Positions 27,336 to 37,228 of a DNA stretch of 64,000 nt are shown piece by piece. The DNA lies in contig NZ_CP023317.1 of the NCBI RefSeq assembly GCF_009497655.1, forward strand, positions 4,493,501 to 4,557,500, given 5' to 3'. The notes beneath the pieces are model-generated. The model saw nothing but the letters and a program-made list of their open reading frames with translations, was not told the origin of the DNA and did no database searches. Source of the stretch: Priestia megaterium. Its GTDB lineage: Bacteria > Bacillota > Bacilli > Bacillales > Bacillaceae_H. Both the position numbers and the translations under genes were made by a program. How positions within the stretch are numbered: position 1 is the stretch's first letter; the number at the start of each line of letters is the position of its first letter.

Positions 27336-27812
27336 TTAAAAATTTTCAAAGTCATGTGTCTCTACTGATGGAAGTCTAAGCGGCGGATACACAAGAAACC
27401 GAGCCGTTACTACTTTCTCTTTTTGTTCATTGACCGCTTCTACTTCAATCGTAACAGTTTTAGAAGAAACATCTACCTCTGTGACTTCAAATAAAAATTC
27501 AATCGTACTATAATGATGAATTTTTTTGGGAAAGGCAACCGTATGTTCTGCAACATGGCTTCCAGGTCCGGGCAAGTACTTTGAAATGGCTGCTGTCATA
27601 ATACCGGTAATCATAATGCTTGGCACAATAGGTTTCTTAAAAGGTGTCTGAGATGCATAATCATGCTGAATGTATAAAGGGTTAGAATCATTTGTCAGCC
27701 CTAAGTACAATAAGATATCTTTATCTTCAATTCGTTCAGTTAGCGTTAATTTTTCTCCAACTTTTATATCTTCAATACTTCGACCTATTTTTTGTTTTTT
27801 ACCTAATACCAT
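27336..27812 (-). CDS. MaoC-like hot-dog protein
   Basis: 158-residue protein with the MaoC dehydratase / hot-dog pattern: an N-terminal helix-strand region (IEDIKVGEKLTLTERIEDKD) and the hydratase-like segment GLTNDSNPLYIQHDYASQTP, where the Asp is the position used by (R)-specific enoyl-CoA hydratases, though the His expected a few residues later is followed by Asp-Tyr. It may act on acyl-CoA. Three ATGs in a row precede it; the third (27812) is 7 nt after GGTGG. It lies between mdh and phoP, as a single gene. Confidence 0.75.
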   Translation of the reverse strand: MVLGKKQKIGRSIEDIKVGEKLTLTERIEDKDILLYLGLTNDSNPLYIQHDYASQTPFKKPIVPSIMITGIMTAAISKYLPGPGSHVAEHTVAFPKKIHHYSTIEFLFEVTEVDVSSKTVTIEVEAVNEQKEKVVTARFLVYPPLRLPSVETHDFENF

Positions 27813-27857
27813 CATCATTCCACCTTTTGTATAAAGTAATAGTTTTTCTTTATATAC

Positions 27858-27888
27858 AAGAAAAATTCGAGGTTTCCCTCGAATTTTC
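27858..27888 (-). terminator. Terminator of citZ-icd-mdh
   Basis: Minus strand AAAATTCGAGG/CCTCGAATTTT with a GAAA tetraloop and a T-rich tail, about 60 bp after mdh. Confidence 0.83.
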
Positions 27889-27945
27889 CTTGTGACTATT
27901 GTTTGAATATCTATAAAAACCTATACTCAAACCTACTTTATTGTA

Positions 27946-28884
27946 TTAAGCTAATACACCCATGACAGTTTTGACTGATTTTGCTGATTGATCTAACGCA
28001 GCTTTTTCAGAATCAGTAAGTTCTAATTCAATTACTTGCTCAATTCCTGCAGCTCCTAATACGGTCGGAACACCTAAGTAGATGCCGTTATAACCATATT
28101 CACCCTCTAGGTAAGCAATCGCTGGTAAAATACGACGCTGATCTTTTAAGATCGCTTCTGTCATTTCCACTAAAGAAGCAGCAGGAGCGTAGTACGCACT
28201 TCCGTTGCCTAATAAGTTAACGATCTCGCCGCCGCCTTTGCGTGTTCTTTCAACAATTGCTTCAAGACGCGCTTTTGGAATAAGCGTTTCAAGAGGAATA
28301 CCGCCAGCATATGAGTAGCGTACAAGAGGTACCATATCGTCGCCATGTCCACCAAGTACAAAACCTGTGATATCTTTCACTGAAATGTTTAACTCCTGCG
28401 CTACGAACGTACGGAAACGTGCAGAATCTAATACGCCTGATTGACCGATTACGCGGTTTTTAGGAAAACCAGATTCTTTAAATACTGTGTACGTCATAGC
28501 ATCTACCGGGTTTGTTAACACGATAATGTGACAGTTTGGCGAGTATTTAACAACTTCTTGAGTAACAGACTTCATAATTTTTTGGTTCGTTGTGACTAAA
28601 TCATCGCGACTCATACCTGGCTTACGCGCGATACCAGCTGTAATAATGACAATGTCAGAATCAGCTGTGTCTTCGTAGTTGGCTGTTCCTGTAATGTTAG
28701 CGTCAAAGCCTTGTACAGGACTTGCTTCTAACATATCCAGCGCTTTACCTTTAGCTGGATTTTCTAATTGCGGAATATCAACTAATACAACATCAGCTAA
28801 TTCTTTTTGACCAATTAAAAAAGCAGTTGTAGCTCCCGTAAAGCCCGCTCCGATAACAGATACTTTTTTACGCATATTTGCCAT
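27946..28884 (-). CDS. mdh: Malate dehydrogenase
   Basis: Oxidises malate to oxaloacetate with NAD. The 312-residue LDH-like MDH has the Rossmann motif GAGFTG (about 11-16), [17 protein letters not shown] and the catalytic His in [10 protein letters not shown], with substrate Arg residues in [18 protein letters not shown] precedes ATG 28884. It is the third gene of citZ-icd-mdh, 28 bp after icd. Confidence 0.97.
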   Translation of the reverse strand: MANMRKKVSVIGAGFTGATTAFLIGQKELADVVLVDIPQLENPAKGKALDMLEASPVQGFDANITGTANYEDTADSDIVIITAGIARKPGMSRDDLVTTNQKIMKSVTQEVVKYSPNCHIIVLTNPVDAMTYTVFKESGFPKNRVIGQSGVLDSARFRTFVAQELNISVKDITGFVLGGHGDDMVPLVRYSYAGGIPLETLIPKARLEAIVERTRKGGGEIVNLLGNGSAYYAPAASLVEMTEAILKDQRRILPAIAYLEGEYGYNGIYLGVPTVLGAAGIEQVIELELTDSEKAALDQSAKSVKTVMGVLA

Positions 28885-28912
28885 TATAATTCCTCCCCTA
28901 AATGAATAGCTA

Positions 28913-30199
28913 TTAAACTGTTACTTGTTTTCCTAGATTGCTAATTAATTCATCAGCAAACTCTGAACACTTCACTTCTGTTGCGCCGTCCATTAAACGT
29001 GCGAAATCATATGTTACTACTTTTGAAGCAATTGTTTTTTCCATTGATTTCATGATTAAATCCGCTGCTTCATTCCAGCCAAGGTGTTCAAGCATTAACA
29101 CACCTGATAATAATACAGAAGATGGGTTTACTTTATCTAAACCAGCATATTTAGGTGCTGTACCGTGAGTTGCTTCAAAGATAGCATGTCCAGTTTCATA
29201 GTTGATGTTTGCTCCTGGAGCAATTCCGATACCGCCAACTTGTGCTGCTAATGCATCTGAAATGTAATCTCCATTTAAGTTCATTGTTGCTACTACATCA
29301 AATTCACGTGGACGAGTTAAAATTTGTTGTAAGAAGATATCTGCAATAGAATCTTTTACAATAATTTTTCCTGCTGCTTCCGCTTCTGCTTGAGCTTTGT
29401 TTGCAGCTTGTGCACCTTCTTTTTCAACGATGCGGTCATATTGAGCCCAAGTAAATACTTTATCGCCGAATTCTTTTTCAGCTAGCTCATAGCCCCAATT
29501 TTTAAATGCGCCTTCTGTATATTTCATAATGTTACCTTTGTGTACAAGCGTAACAGACTTGCGGCCCTGTTCAATCGCATAGTTGATTGCTGCACGCACA
29601 AGACGCTCCGTTCCTTCAGAAGAAATAGGCTTAATACCTAATCCAGAAGTTTCAGGGAAACGGATTTTATTTACGCCTAATTCCGTTTGTAGGAATGAAA
29701 CAAGTTTTTGTACTTCTTCAGAACCCTTCGCATATTCAATACCAGCATAAATATCTTCAGTATTTTCACGGAAGATAACCATATCTGTATCTTCTGGGCG
29801 CTTAATTGGAGAAGGTACGCCGTCAAAGTAGCGAACAGGACGTAAGCATGTGAATAAGTCTAATTCTTGACGCAATGCCACGTTTAGAGAACGAATTCCA
29901 CCGCCTACTGGTGTCGTTAATGGTCCTTTGATTGCAATTATGTATTCGCGAATTGCATCTAACGTTTCTTCCGGTAACCATTCGCCAGTTTGATTAAATG
30001 CTTTTTCACCTGCTAATACTTCTTTCCAAACGATTTCTTTTTCACCATTGTATGCTTTTGCAACTGCTGCTTCTAATACGCGGGAAGCTGCTGCCCAGAT
30101 ATCCGGACCAATTCCGTCACCTTCGATAAATGGAATAATTGGGTTATTTGGTACGTTTAAAACGCCGTTTGCTACAGAAATTTGTTCACCTTTTGTCAT
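28913..30199 (-). CDS. icd: NADP-dependent isocitrate dehydrogenase
   Basis: TCA-cycle enzyme making 2-oxoglutarate. The 428 residues carry the substrate motif [12 protein letters not shown] with the Ser that is phosphorylated in E. coli, and the [20 protein letters not shown] and HGTAPKYAG motifs. The frame extends upstream to 30274, but AAGGAGG stands before ATG 30199 and the protein then begins MTKGEQISV, as in Bacillus Icd. Middle gene of the citZ operon. Confidence 0.97.
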   Translation of the reverse strand: MTKGEQISVANGVLNVPNNPIIPFIEGDGIGPDIWAAASRVLEAAVAKAYNGEKEIVWKEVLAGEKAFNQTGEWLPEETLDAIREYIIAIKGPLTTPVGGGIRSLNVALRQELDLFTCLRPVRYFDGVPSPIKRPEDTDMVIFRENTEDIYAGIEYAKGSEEVQKLVSFLQTELGVNKIRFPETSGLGIKPISSEGTERLVRAAINYAIEQGRKSVTLVHKGNIMKYTEGAFKNWGYELAEKEFGDKVFTWAQYDRIVEKEGAQAANKAQAEAEAAGKIIVKDSIADIFLQQILTRPREFDVVATMNLNGDYISDALAAQVGGIGIAPGANINYETGHAIFEATHGTAPKYAGLDKVNPSSVLLSGVLMLEHLGWNEAADLIMKSMEKTIASKVVTYDFARLMDGATEVKCSEFADELISNLGKQVTV

Positions 30200-30279
30200 G
30201 AGAATGACCTCCTTAAAAAATTGTCTACTTTCACTTATGGAAAAGTGCTCAACGAACGTGAGCACCTTCGTCACATTGT

Positions 30280-31398
30280 TTAGCTGCGCTCTTCAAGCGG
30301 AATGTACGTTTGTTTTCCAGGACCGATATAATCAGCTCTTGGACGAATCAAACGATTGTTTGAATACTGCTCTAAAATGTGAGCAATCCATCCTGATACG
30401 CGGCTTACGGCAAAAATCGGAGTAAATAAATCGTGATCAATACCTAAGCTGTGGTATACAGAAGCTGAATAGAAATCAACGTTTGGCGGAAGCTTTTTCT
30501 CGCCTGTTACGATTTTCTCAATTTTCACTGACATATCGTATAGCGTTGTATCTCCTGCTTGTTTTGTAAGTTTTTCAGACATTTCTTTCAAGTGCTTGGC
30601 ACGAGGATCACCCTGCTGATACACACGATGTCCAAATCCCATAATCTTTTCTTTCTTCGCGAGCTTTTCGCGAATGTAAGGTTCTGCGTTTTCAACTGTT
30701 TGAATGTCAGACAACATTTTCATAACAGCTTCATTCGCTCCCCCGTGAAGAGGACCCTTTAACGCTCCAATAGCGGCTGTAATTCCTGAATAAATATCAG
30801 ATAATGTTGCCACACAGACACGAGCTGTAAAAGTTGAAGCATTTAGCTCATGGTCAGCGTGTAAGACAAGTGCCTTATCAAATGCCTCTACTTGGATATC
30901 AGTTGGCTCTTCGCCGGTTAACATATATAAAAAGTTAGCGGCAATGCTATAGTTTTCGTTTGGTTCAATTGGCTCTAATCCGTTACGGACTCTTGAAAAA
31001 GCCGTTACCACCGTTGGTAATTGTGCTTGCAAACGAACAGCTTTGCGATAATTTGCTTCTTCATCCATTAAATCAGCTTCAGGATCGTACAACCCCAATA
31101 GTGATACGACTGTTCTTAAAGCTGCCATTGGATGAACATCTTGAATTGGATAAGTTTTGAAATGATCTAAGACTTCTTGGGGTAATTTAGCGTTTTCTGC
31201 TAGTAATCTAGAAAACACAGATAATTCTTCTTTGTTAGGTAATTTTCCGTGCCATAGTAAATACACCACTTCTTCAAATGTTGCATAATTCGCTAAATCA
31301 TCAATATTGTAGCCTTGATATGTTAAAGTGTCATCAATAATTGAACTTACTGCTGACGTTGTAGCGACTACCCCTTCTAGACCTCGAGTTGCTGTCAT
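30280..31398 (-). CDS. citZ: Citrate synthase II
   Basis: Condenses acetyl-CoA and oxaloacetate. The 372-residue protein matches the length of B. subtilis CitZ and contains the citrate-synthase signature region with [15 protein letters not shown] and the catalytic His in [10 protein letters not shown], plus [15 protein letters not shown] precedes ATG 31398. First gene of citZ-icd-mdh, with a promoter at 31682-31710 and a 277-nt leader that may hold control sites. Confidence 0.97.
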   Translation of the reverse strand: MTATRGLEGVVATTSAVSSIIDDTLTYQGYNIDDLANYATFEEVVYLLWHGKLPNKEELSVFSRLLAENAKLPQEVLDHFKTYPIQDVHPMAALRTVVSLLGLYDPEADLMDEEANYRKAVRLQAQLPTVVTAFSRVRNGLEPIEPNENYSIAANFLYMLTGEEPTDIQVEAFDKALVLHADHELNASTFTARVCVATLSDIYSGITAAIGALKGPLHGGANEAVMKMLSDIQTVENAEPYIREKLAKKEKIMGFGHRVYQQGDPRAKHLKEMSEKLTKQAGDTTLYDMSVKIEKIVTGEKKLPPNVDFYSASVYHSLGIDHDLFTPIFAVSRVSGWIAHILEQYSNNRLIRPRADYIGPGKQTYIPLEERS

Positions 31399-31675
31399 AA
31401 ATCTCCACTCCTTTACAGAAAAAATTCCCCATACCTTTCTGTGTAAAACGTGAAAAACAAAATTGAGCCTCTGCTCAACTAGACATTAAATGATATACGA
31501 AGCGCCTCTTTTGAATATATATCTTGGAAGAACATTCCTTCACCCCACGTAAAGAAAATGCTTACATTTCCATTTGTTTCAATAACACACAAAATCAAAA
31601 CATCTGCATGTGTCATTGCTTTGTTACAGCCCTATAGGTAAAACATACAATTGTATGTAAAAAGATGCGGCCTCA
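31399..31675 (-). promoter_or_regulatory. Long citZ leader with candidate control sites
   Basis: The transcript predicted from the promoter at 31682-31710 has about 277 untranslated nt. Minus strand TGTAAGCATTTTCT (31566-31553) is a near match to a catabolite-responsive element (12 of 14). B. subtilis citZ is repressed by CcpC and CcpA; the CcpC boxes were not identified with certainty. No open frame with a ribosome binding site is visible in this stretch. Confidence 0.5.
31643..31658. repeat. Perfect palindrome near citZ transcript start
   Basis: ACATACAATTGTATGT is a perfect 16-bp palindrome about 17-32 nt downstream of the predicted citZ transcript start. Size, symmetry and position fit a repressor operator that blocks elongation; the regulator is not identified. 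Confidence 0.6.
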
Positions 31676-31681
31676 AAATAT

Positions 31682-31710
31682 ATTATAAACAATTATCTGA
31701 CTTTTGTGAA
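31682..31710 (-). promoter_or_regulatory. Probable sigma-A promoter of citZ
   Basis: Minus strand TTCACA (31710-31705), 17-bp spacer, TATAAT (31687-31682). Confidence 0.75.
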
Positions 31711-31758
31711 TCAAAAGAGAGAAGAAATTTTAAAAAAATTATTATTATACAAAAATTT

Positions 31759-32220
31759 CTACGAAAAAAGTTCAGTTAATTTCATAAATAAATAAGCGAT
31801 TCCAGCACCGATTAACGGACCTACTGCTACCCCTTGAAACAGCGCCACAGCAAGAATTGTGCCAAAAACTAAAGCGGTCGTAATATGCGGATCATCTTCC
31901 AAGAGTGTAAGTCCATATTTGGCAATAATTGCTACAGCAATTCCGGCTCCTAGAGCAATCCAAGCATAAGAAGATTTCACAGCTTCTCCTAATTGTTTGA
32001 ACCCTATGTCTCCTGTTGCAATTGGCACAAGAACGGCAATTGTAATAACCGTTACTCCAATATTAATTCCTTTTGATTGTAGAAACGGAAAAACCTTACC
32101 GTCTAACCCGATTAATTTTAAAATAAGTAAAAATGCAACTGCAATGATTAATGATTGATTTTTAGCCACTAATCCAATTACGAGTAAAACAGCTAAAAAA
32201 AGCATGGGTTGTGAGAACAT
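31759..32220 (-). CDS. ytwI: DUF441/UPF0756 membrane protein (YtwI-like)
   Basis: 153 residues, same length as B. subtilis YtwI, with about four hydrophobic segments and the family stretches KGINIGVTVITIAVLVPIA, SYAWIALGAGIAVA and VAVGPLIGAGIAYLFM. An ATG at 32229 overlaps the AAAGGA site; ATG 32220 is 8 nt from it and chosen. Divergent from ytvI. Function unknown. Confidence 0.87.
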   Translation of the reverse strand: MFSQPMLFLAVLLVIGLVAKNQSLIIAVAFLLILKLIGLDGKVFPFLQSKGINIGVTVITIAVLVPIATGDIGFKQLGEAVKSSYAWIALGAGIAVAIIAKYGLTLLEDDPHITTALVFGTILAVALFQGVAVGPLIGAGIAYLFMKLTELFS

Positions 32221-32333
32221 TTTACTCATCCTTTCTTTTTTTATTGTGATAAATCTAAAGCGTATTACGTAAATATTTTATGAGTAGCTTTTTCTTTTGT
32301 TGACTATCGTTTACAAGGAGGCCTCTATTTATT

Positions 32334-33443
32334 GTGTACAAGCTTCATTTACATCGACTATTTCGCTTAGCTTGTGTGTTGGTAATTATTGCAGCATCTA
32401 TATTTCTTAGTTATTATGTCTCTTCTCTCATATATCCATTTATTATCGCCTGCTGCATCGCTTTTTTCATAAATCCTATGGTTAATCTATTTGAATTGAA
32501 GCTGCGTTTACCACGCTACTTAGCTGTTTTACTATCAATGGTTCTTATCTTCTCTCTTTTGGCCGGACTTATTACGTTACTTATCACAGAAATCATTGCA
32601 GGAAGTACGTATTTAGCGAAAGTTGTTCCCACAAATTTCAAAGAAGTGGTCATATTTATTGAAAATATTGCTACAGAACAAATACTTCCGTTTTATGAAC
32701 GCATTACTTCTATGTTTAATAACTTAAATACCGGTCAGCAAGCAACTATTTTATCGAACATTAAAGGCGTAGGCAACCATATCGCTCAAACGGTGGGTGA
32801 TTTTTTGCAAAATGTATTGCAAAGCATCCCAGTACTTTTATCCGTATTGCCTAATGCAGCTACTGTGATTATTTTTTCATTACTGGCTACTTTTTTTATT
32901 AGTAAAGATTGGTACAAGCTGATGACTAAAAGCAGCGTGTTTATTCCTAAAAAAGTAAGGGAAAATGGACAGACAGTTGTTGTGGAGCTTAAAAATGCAC
33001 TGTTTGGTTTTATTAAAGCTCAGCTTACGCTTATTTCGATTACCACAATCATCGTTCTTTTTGGTTTACTTGTTCTTAAGGTTGATTATGCTATTACAGT
33101 CGCTTTATTAATCGGCTTAGTAGATATTCTTCCTTACCTCGGAACAGGACTGGTTTTTGTTCCTTGGATGATTTATGCGTTTGCAACAGATAATGTGTCA
33201 TTTGCTGTAGGACTTTCGGTACTATATGCTGTAGTACTTGTGCAGCGACAAATTATGGAGCCCAAGATTCTGTCATCGAGCATTGGTCTTGACCCTCTTG
33301 CTACATTAATTGCTTTATTTGTAGGATATCAATTGATTGGATTTTTTGGATTAATAGTTGGCCCTGTTATTCTTGTTATTCTAAAAACACTTCATACAAC
33401 GGGAGTTTTTAAAGAAACGTGGCAGTTTATTATAGGAAAATGA
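32334..33443 (+). CDS. ytvI: AI-2E-family integral membrane protein YtvI
   Basis: 369-residue protein of the AI-2E/PerM family, about eight membrane helices: two near the N-terminus, a soluble middle (about 85-150) and a C-terminal bundle with the signature LGTGLVFVPWMIY and PKILSSSIGLDPLATLIALF. In B. subtilis YtvI is a sporulation membrane protein. The start is GTG 32334 with GGAGG 12 nt upstream, a rather long spacing. Substrate unknown. Confidence 0.88.
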   Translation: MYKLHLHRLFRLACVLVIIAASIFLSYYVSSLIYPFIIACCIAFFINPMVNLFELKLRLPRYLAVLLSMVLIFSLLAGLITLLITEIIAGSTYLAKVVPTNFKEVVIFIENIATEQILPFYERITSMFNNLNTGQQATILSNIKGVGNHIAQTVGDFLQNVLQSIPVLLSVLPNAATVIIFSLLATFFISKDWYKLMTKSSVFIPKKVRENGQTVVVELKNALFGFIKAQLTLISITTIIVLFGLLVLKVDYAITVALLIGLVDILPYLGTGLVFVPWMIYAFATDNVSFAVGLSVLYAVVLVQRQIMEPKILSSSIGLDPLATLIALFVGYQLIGFFGLIVGPVILVILKTLHTTGVFKETWQFIIGK

Positions 33444-33534
33444 AGAAAGAGAGTCAGACACAATAAAAAAATCCGAACGGTTTATCGTTCGGATTTTCCT
33501 TGCACTAAAGTACTTTTGTTCCAGCCTCTTTCTA
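33444..33534. repeat. Stop-adjacent element, copy 2 (between ytvI and fxsA)
   Basis: Short copy with both ends: AGAAAGAGAGTCAGACA on the left (right after the ytvI stop) and TTTTGTTCCAGCCTCTTT on the right (just before the fxsA stop). Between them is only the hairpin AAATCCGAACG/CGTTCGGATTT (33469-33479/33486-33496) with T7 on the minus strand. The hairpin core matches copy 1. It serves as terminator for both convergent genes. Confidence 0.75.
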
Positions 33535-33535
33535 G

Positions 33536-33931
33536 TTAACGAATAATCGTCATTCGATTACGTCCTTGAAAAAATCTTCTTAGCCACGTTAAAAGGAAAG
33601 GCTTAACGATTTTGCGTGTAAACGGCAGTAAAAAGATAAAGCCTACAACATCTGTCAAGAAGCCTGGAAACAGTAGAAACAAACCGCCAAATAGTACACA
33701 CATACCATCAAGGATTTCACCGCTTGGAACATGTCCTTGGCTCATCTGACGCTGTGCTTTTTGAAAAAGAGATGTTCCTTGTTTTTTCGCTAGAAACGCA
33801 CCAATAAAACTGGTAGCAATAATCAGTAAAAATGTTGACATTACACCAATGAGATGACTTGAATAAATCAAAATCATTACCTCAACAGCAGGTACAATAA
33901 GAAGGAGCGGAAGAAGCTTCCTCACCATCAT
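33536..33931 (-). CDS. FxsA-family membrane protein
   Basis: About 131 residues, three to four membrane helices, with the FxsA pattern: an N-terminal helix, SFIGAFLAKKQGTSLFQKAQ and the Gly/Phe-rich CVLFGGLFLLFPGFLTDVVGF. Starts GTG 33934, ATG 33931, ATG 33928 and GTG 33925 follow one another in frame around GAGG, so the start is uncertain by 9 bp; the last ones have the best spacing. It follows pyk's neighbour region as ytzA/fxsA does in Bacillus. Molecular role unknown. Confidence 0.87.
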   Translation of the reverse strand: MMVRKLLPLLLIVPAVEVMILIYSSHLIGVMSTFLLIIATSFIGAFLAKKQGTSLFQKAQRQMSQGHVPSGEILDGMCVLFGGLFLLFPGFLTDVVGFIFLLPFTRKIVKPFLLTWLRRFFQGRNRMTIIR

Positions 33932-33960
33932 CACCTCTTCGCTTATTGAATTGCCTAAAC

Positions 33961-33992
33961 AAAAAGAGAAGGATTTCCCCTTCTCTTTTTTT
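33961..33992. terminator. Terminator of pyk
   Basis: Arms AAAAAGAGAAGG/CCTTCTCTTTTT with a 6-8 nt loop and T runs on both strands, between pyk and fxsA. Confidence 0.87.
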
Positions 33993-34010
33993 CAATCATC
34001 TACGTGTTTC

Positions 34011-35771
34011 TTACAGTACGCTTGCGTGTCCGTTGTATACAACACCACGTGAAGCATCAACTGTAATATCTTGATCTTCTGAGAATACGCTTGTTGCGTT
34101 TTCTACACCTACAATGACAGGAATGCTTAAGTTTAATCCTACTACAGCTGCATGGCTTGTTAGACCGCCTTCTTCCGTAATAAGAGCCCCTGCTTTTTCG
34201 ATTGCACTGATCATATCGCGATCTGTGCTGTTTGTAACAAGGATAGCACCTTCAGTCATTTTTGCATTTGCTTCTTCAGCAGTTTTAGCAATAACTACTT
34301 TACCAACTGCTGCTTTACGACCAATTCCTTGTCCTTTAGCCAGAACGTCACCTACAACTTGAACTTTCATTAAGTTCGTTGCACCTGATTCTCCAACTGG
34401 AACACCAGCAGTAATAACAACTAAATCACCGTGTGCTACAACGCCTGTTTTTACTGCGTCATTTACAGCGTGATCTAACATATCGTCAATTGTACTTACG
34501 CGCTCACCAACAACTGGTGTAACACCCCATACTAGAGAAAGACGACGTGCAACAGAATCGTTTGCTGCAACAGCTACGATTGGAGATTGCGGACGATATT
34601 TAGAAACGATTTTCGCTGTATAACCACTTTCTGTTGGCGCTACGATTGCACTAGCGTTTAAGTTAAGCGCTGTGTGTACAACAGATTGTCCGATTGCATC
34701 TGTAATAGATGGGCCAACTTGCTTGCTGCGCTGTTGTAAAATCTCAGAGTAGTTTAGAGCTTGCTCAGCACGAGAAGCGATTGAATGCATTGTTTGTACA
34801 GCTTCAACTGGGTAAGAACCCGCAGCTGTTTCACCAGATAACATAATTGCATCTGTACCATCAAAAATAGCATTGGCAACGTCACTTGCTTCCGCACGAG
34901 TCGGGCGCGGGTTGCGTTGCATTGAATCAAGCATTTGTGTAGCTGTAATAACTGGTTTGCCAAGTGCATTACATTGTTTGATTAGATCTTTTTGTACTAA
35001 TGGTACTTCTTCAGCAGGAATTTCTACTCCTAAGTCACCACGAGCAACCATTAAGCCGTCTGAAACTTCAAGGATTTCTTTGATGTTATCTACGCCTTCT
35101 TGGTTTTCGATTTTTGAGATGATTTGAATGTGAGCTGCATTGTGTTTTTCTAGTAGTTCACGAATTTCTAATACATCAGATGCACGACGCACAAAAGAAG
35201 CAGCGATAAAATCAATGCCTTGTTCGATACCAAATACAATATCGTTTGCATCTTTTTCAGTGATACCAGGAAGGTTTACACTTACGTTTGGCACGTTTAC
35301 ACCTTTTTTATTTTTTAATGTACCAGGGTTAAGTACTTTCGTTTTGATTTCACCATCAGTTTTATTGACATCTAGTACTTCAAGACCGATTAAACCGTCA
35401 TCTAAAAGGATTTTTGATCCTACGTGTACGTCATCAATTAGACCTGGATATGTAATTGAGAATTTTTCAGTTGTTCCCACTACTTCTGTCATAGAAACAA
35501 TGATTTCAGCGCCTTCTTCTAACTCAATTGCACCATTTTCCATTGTGTTTGTACGAATTTCAGGTCCTTTTGTATCAAGTAAGATACCTACTGTTTTACC
35601 TGTTTGTTTCGCAGCTTCACGAATGTTAACGATACGTGCACCATGCTCTTCAAAGTCACCGTGAGAGAAGTTTAGGCGACAAACGTTTAAGCCTGAGTTA
35701 ATTAGTTCAACTAATTTTTCTACACTTTCACTCGCTGGTCCAATAGTACATACAATTTTAGTTTTACGCAT
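34011..35771 (-). CDS. pyk: Pyruvate kinase with extra C-terminal domain
   Basis: Last step of glycolysis. The 586 residues comprise the TIM barrel with inserted beta domain ([13 protein letters not shown] start; [31 protein letters not shown]), the C domain, and the additional PEP-utilising-type domain of Bacillus enzymes (about 500-586, [19 protein letters not shown]). ATG 35771 follows GGAGG. In B. subtilis it is co-transcribed with pfkA; here no pfkA lies upstream and pyk seems to have its own transcription start. Confidence 0.97.
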   Translation of the reverse strand: MRKTKIVCTIGPASESVEKLVELINSGLNVCRLNFSHGDFEEHGARIVNIREAAKQTGKTVGILLDTKGPEIRTNTMENGAIELEEGAEIIVSMTEVVGTTEKFSITYPGLIDDVHVGSKILLDDGLIGLEVLDVNKTDGEIKTKVLNPGTLKNKKGVNVPNVSVNLPGITEKDANDIVFGIEQGIDFIAASFVRRASDVLEIRELLEKHNAAHIQIISKIENQEGVDNIKEILEVSDGLMVARGDLGVEIPAEEVPLVQKDLIKQCNALGKPVITATQMLDSMQRNPRPTRAEASDVANAIFDGTDAIMLSGETAAGSYPVEAVQTMHSIASRAEQALNYSEILQQRSKQVGPSITDAIGQSVVHTALNLNASAIVAPTESGYTAKIVSKYRPQSPIVAVAANDSVARRLSLVWGVTPVVGERVSTIDDMLDHAVNDAVKTGVVAHGDLVVITAGVPVGESGATNLMKVQVVGDVLAKGQGIGRKAAVGKVVIAKTAEEANAKMTEGAILVTNSTDRDMISAIEKAGALITEEGGLTSHAAVVGLNLSIPVIVGVENATSVFSEDQDITVDASRGVVYNGHASVL

Positions 35772-36211
35772 TCAAATTTCCTCCTATATATTTACTATTT
35801 ACTCTTTAGGTAGAGCAAACAGCTATTTCCTTTACTAACCTTTTACAAGCAGGCTGTGAACAAATATTTTGTTGCCTTAACCTGTTCACCTTGCTTTACG
35901 TGTAACTTATGAAATACCTACATAGCGCTGAATCAAATAGCAAACAAATACACAGCACTTTAACGATGAATTTCTTCATCGTTTGCTTCTTGTTTTACTA
36001 TTCCCTGCAATTCATACAGCAATACTTGCTGCCTGATTTGTCTTATATATCTCACGTTTTAGAGAAAAGACAAACGCTCGCACAGCTGCTAATAACCATA
36101 GGAATTTTTTTAAAAACACTCTTTTTCTACTTTTACTTAAAGGTTTTTGCTGTCTATAAAATACCACGAAGAACTTGTAAACACAATAGAGAAGGGCTAT
36201 ACAAACCGCAC
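35772..36211. other. Gene-free region where pfkA would be expected
   Basis: No credible coding frame on either strand: the longest frames lack ribosome binding sites, run through the accA terminator and have no family resemblance. It holds a possible pyk promoter (36153-36181) and a perfect 9-bp hairpin AACGATGAA/TTCATCGTT (35962-35983) within the putative pyk leader. No PfkA remnant was recognised. Confidence 0.65.
36153..36181 (-). promoter_or_regulatory. Possible pyk promoter
   Basis: Minus strand TTTACA (36181-36176), 17-bp spacer, TATAGA (36158-36153). It would give a leader of about 375 nt for pyk. Weak evidence, but the accA terminator upstream implies that some promoter is here. Confidence 0.5.
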
Positions 36212-36247
36212 AAAAACGCGCACCCTTATTTTTCAAGAGTGCACGTT
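36212..36247 (-). terminator. Terminator of accDA
   Basis: Minus strand AACGTGCACTCTT/AAGGGTGCGCGTT with G-U pairs, followed by T5, 4 bp after the accA stop. Confidence 0.82.
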
Positions 36248-36250
36248 TCT

Positions 36251-37228
36251 TTATTTTATAGTAATGGCATCGTTTTCAGCTGCAAATTGTCCGATTTTTT
36301 TGTATTTTAAATAACGCTCCTCCACTAGCTCTTCTTTTGATAAATTCATCAGTTCTTTTAATGACTTCTTAATAATGCTTTCCATGTATCCAGCTTGTGC
36401 ATCGATATCTCGATGAGCTCCGCCTTTTACCTCTGAAACCATTTCATCTACAATACCCAGTTCTTTCAAATCCGGTGCTGTAATCTTCATCGTTTCAGCA
36501 GCTTTTTTAGCAAGAGAAGAATCTTTCCAAAGAATGGCAGCCGCTCCTTCTGGAGAAATAACTGAATACGTCGAGTTCTCAAGCATATGAAGGTGATTTC
36601 CTAAACCTAATGCCAAGGCTCCTCCGCTTCCTCCTTCTCCAATGACAATACAAATAACAGGTACAGTTAAGCCAGCCATTTCGAAAAGATTTTTCGCAAT
36701 AGCTTCGCTTTGTCCGCGTTCTTCTGCCGCTTTTCCTGGATAAGCTCCTTTTGTATCAATAAAGCAAATAATTGGGCGGTTAAATTTCTCCGCTTGCTTC
36801 ATTAGACGCAGTGCTTTACGGTAGCCTTCAGGATGAGGCATACCAAAATTACGACGAATATTTTCTTTCGTATCTTTACCTCTTTGATGTCCAATCACGG
36901 TAACAGGCACGCCATTAAACTTGGCAATTCCTCCTACGATTGCTTCATCATCTCCATAAAAGCGATCGCCATGACACTCTAAAAAGTTTGTAAACAAGCG
37001 AGTAATATAATCGAGTGTTGTAGGACGCTCAGGATGACGAGCAATTTGAACACGGTTCCACGGGCTTAGATGATTGTAAATATCGTTTTCTACTTTTTCT
37101 AAGCGCTTTTCCAACTTATCAATTTCGCTAGATAAATCCACTTCTGTATTTTTAGCAAACTCTTTCAGTTCTGCAATCTTGTCGCGTAACTCAACAATTG
37201 GACGTTCAAACTCTAATTCACTTACCAC
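36251..37228 (-). CDS. accA: Acetyl-CoA carboxylase carboxyltransferase alpha subunit
   Basis: Part of the carboxyltransferase that makes malonyl-CoA. The 325-residue crotonase-fold protein has an N-terminal helical region (about 1-60) and the oxyanion-hole stretch [15 protein letters not shown]. Start is GTG 37228, 9 nt after GGAGG, and overlaps the end of accD by 7 bp, so the pair is translationally coupled, as expected for subunits of one complex. Confidence 0.97.
   Translation of the reverse strand: MVSELEFERPIVELRDKIAELKEFAKNTEVDLSSEIDKLEKRLEKVENDIYNHLSPWNRVQIARHPERPTTLDYITRLFTNFLECHGDRFYGDDEAIVGGIAKFNGVPVTVIGHQRGKDTKENIRRNFGMPHPEGYRKALRLMKQAEKFNRPIICFIDTKGAYPGKAAEERGQSEAIAKNLFEMAGLTVPVICIVIGEGGSGGALALGLGNHLHMLENSTYSVISPEGAAAILWKDSSLAKKAAETMKITAPDLKELGIVDEMVSEVKGGAHRDIDAQAGYMESIIKKSLKELMNLSKEELVEERYLKYKKIGQFAAENDAITIK

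Noticed and set aside
35140-35664. 174-codon frame antisense to pyk
   Set aside because: Ser/Pro/Phe-rich shadow of strongly biased pyk codons; no start signals.
36012-36236. 74-codon minus-strand frame between accA and pyk
   Set aside because: Starts inside the accA terminator hairpin, has no ribosome binding site and no resemblance to PfkA or another family.
35909-36310. 133-codon plus-strand frame between pyk and accA
   Set aside because: No ribosome binding site, runs through the accA terminator and into accA antisense; composition is Phe/Tyr/Lys-rich as in random AT-rich sequence.
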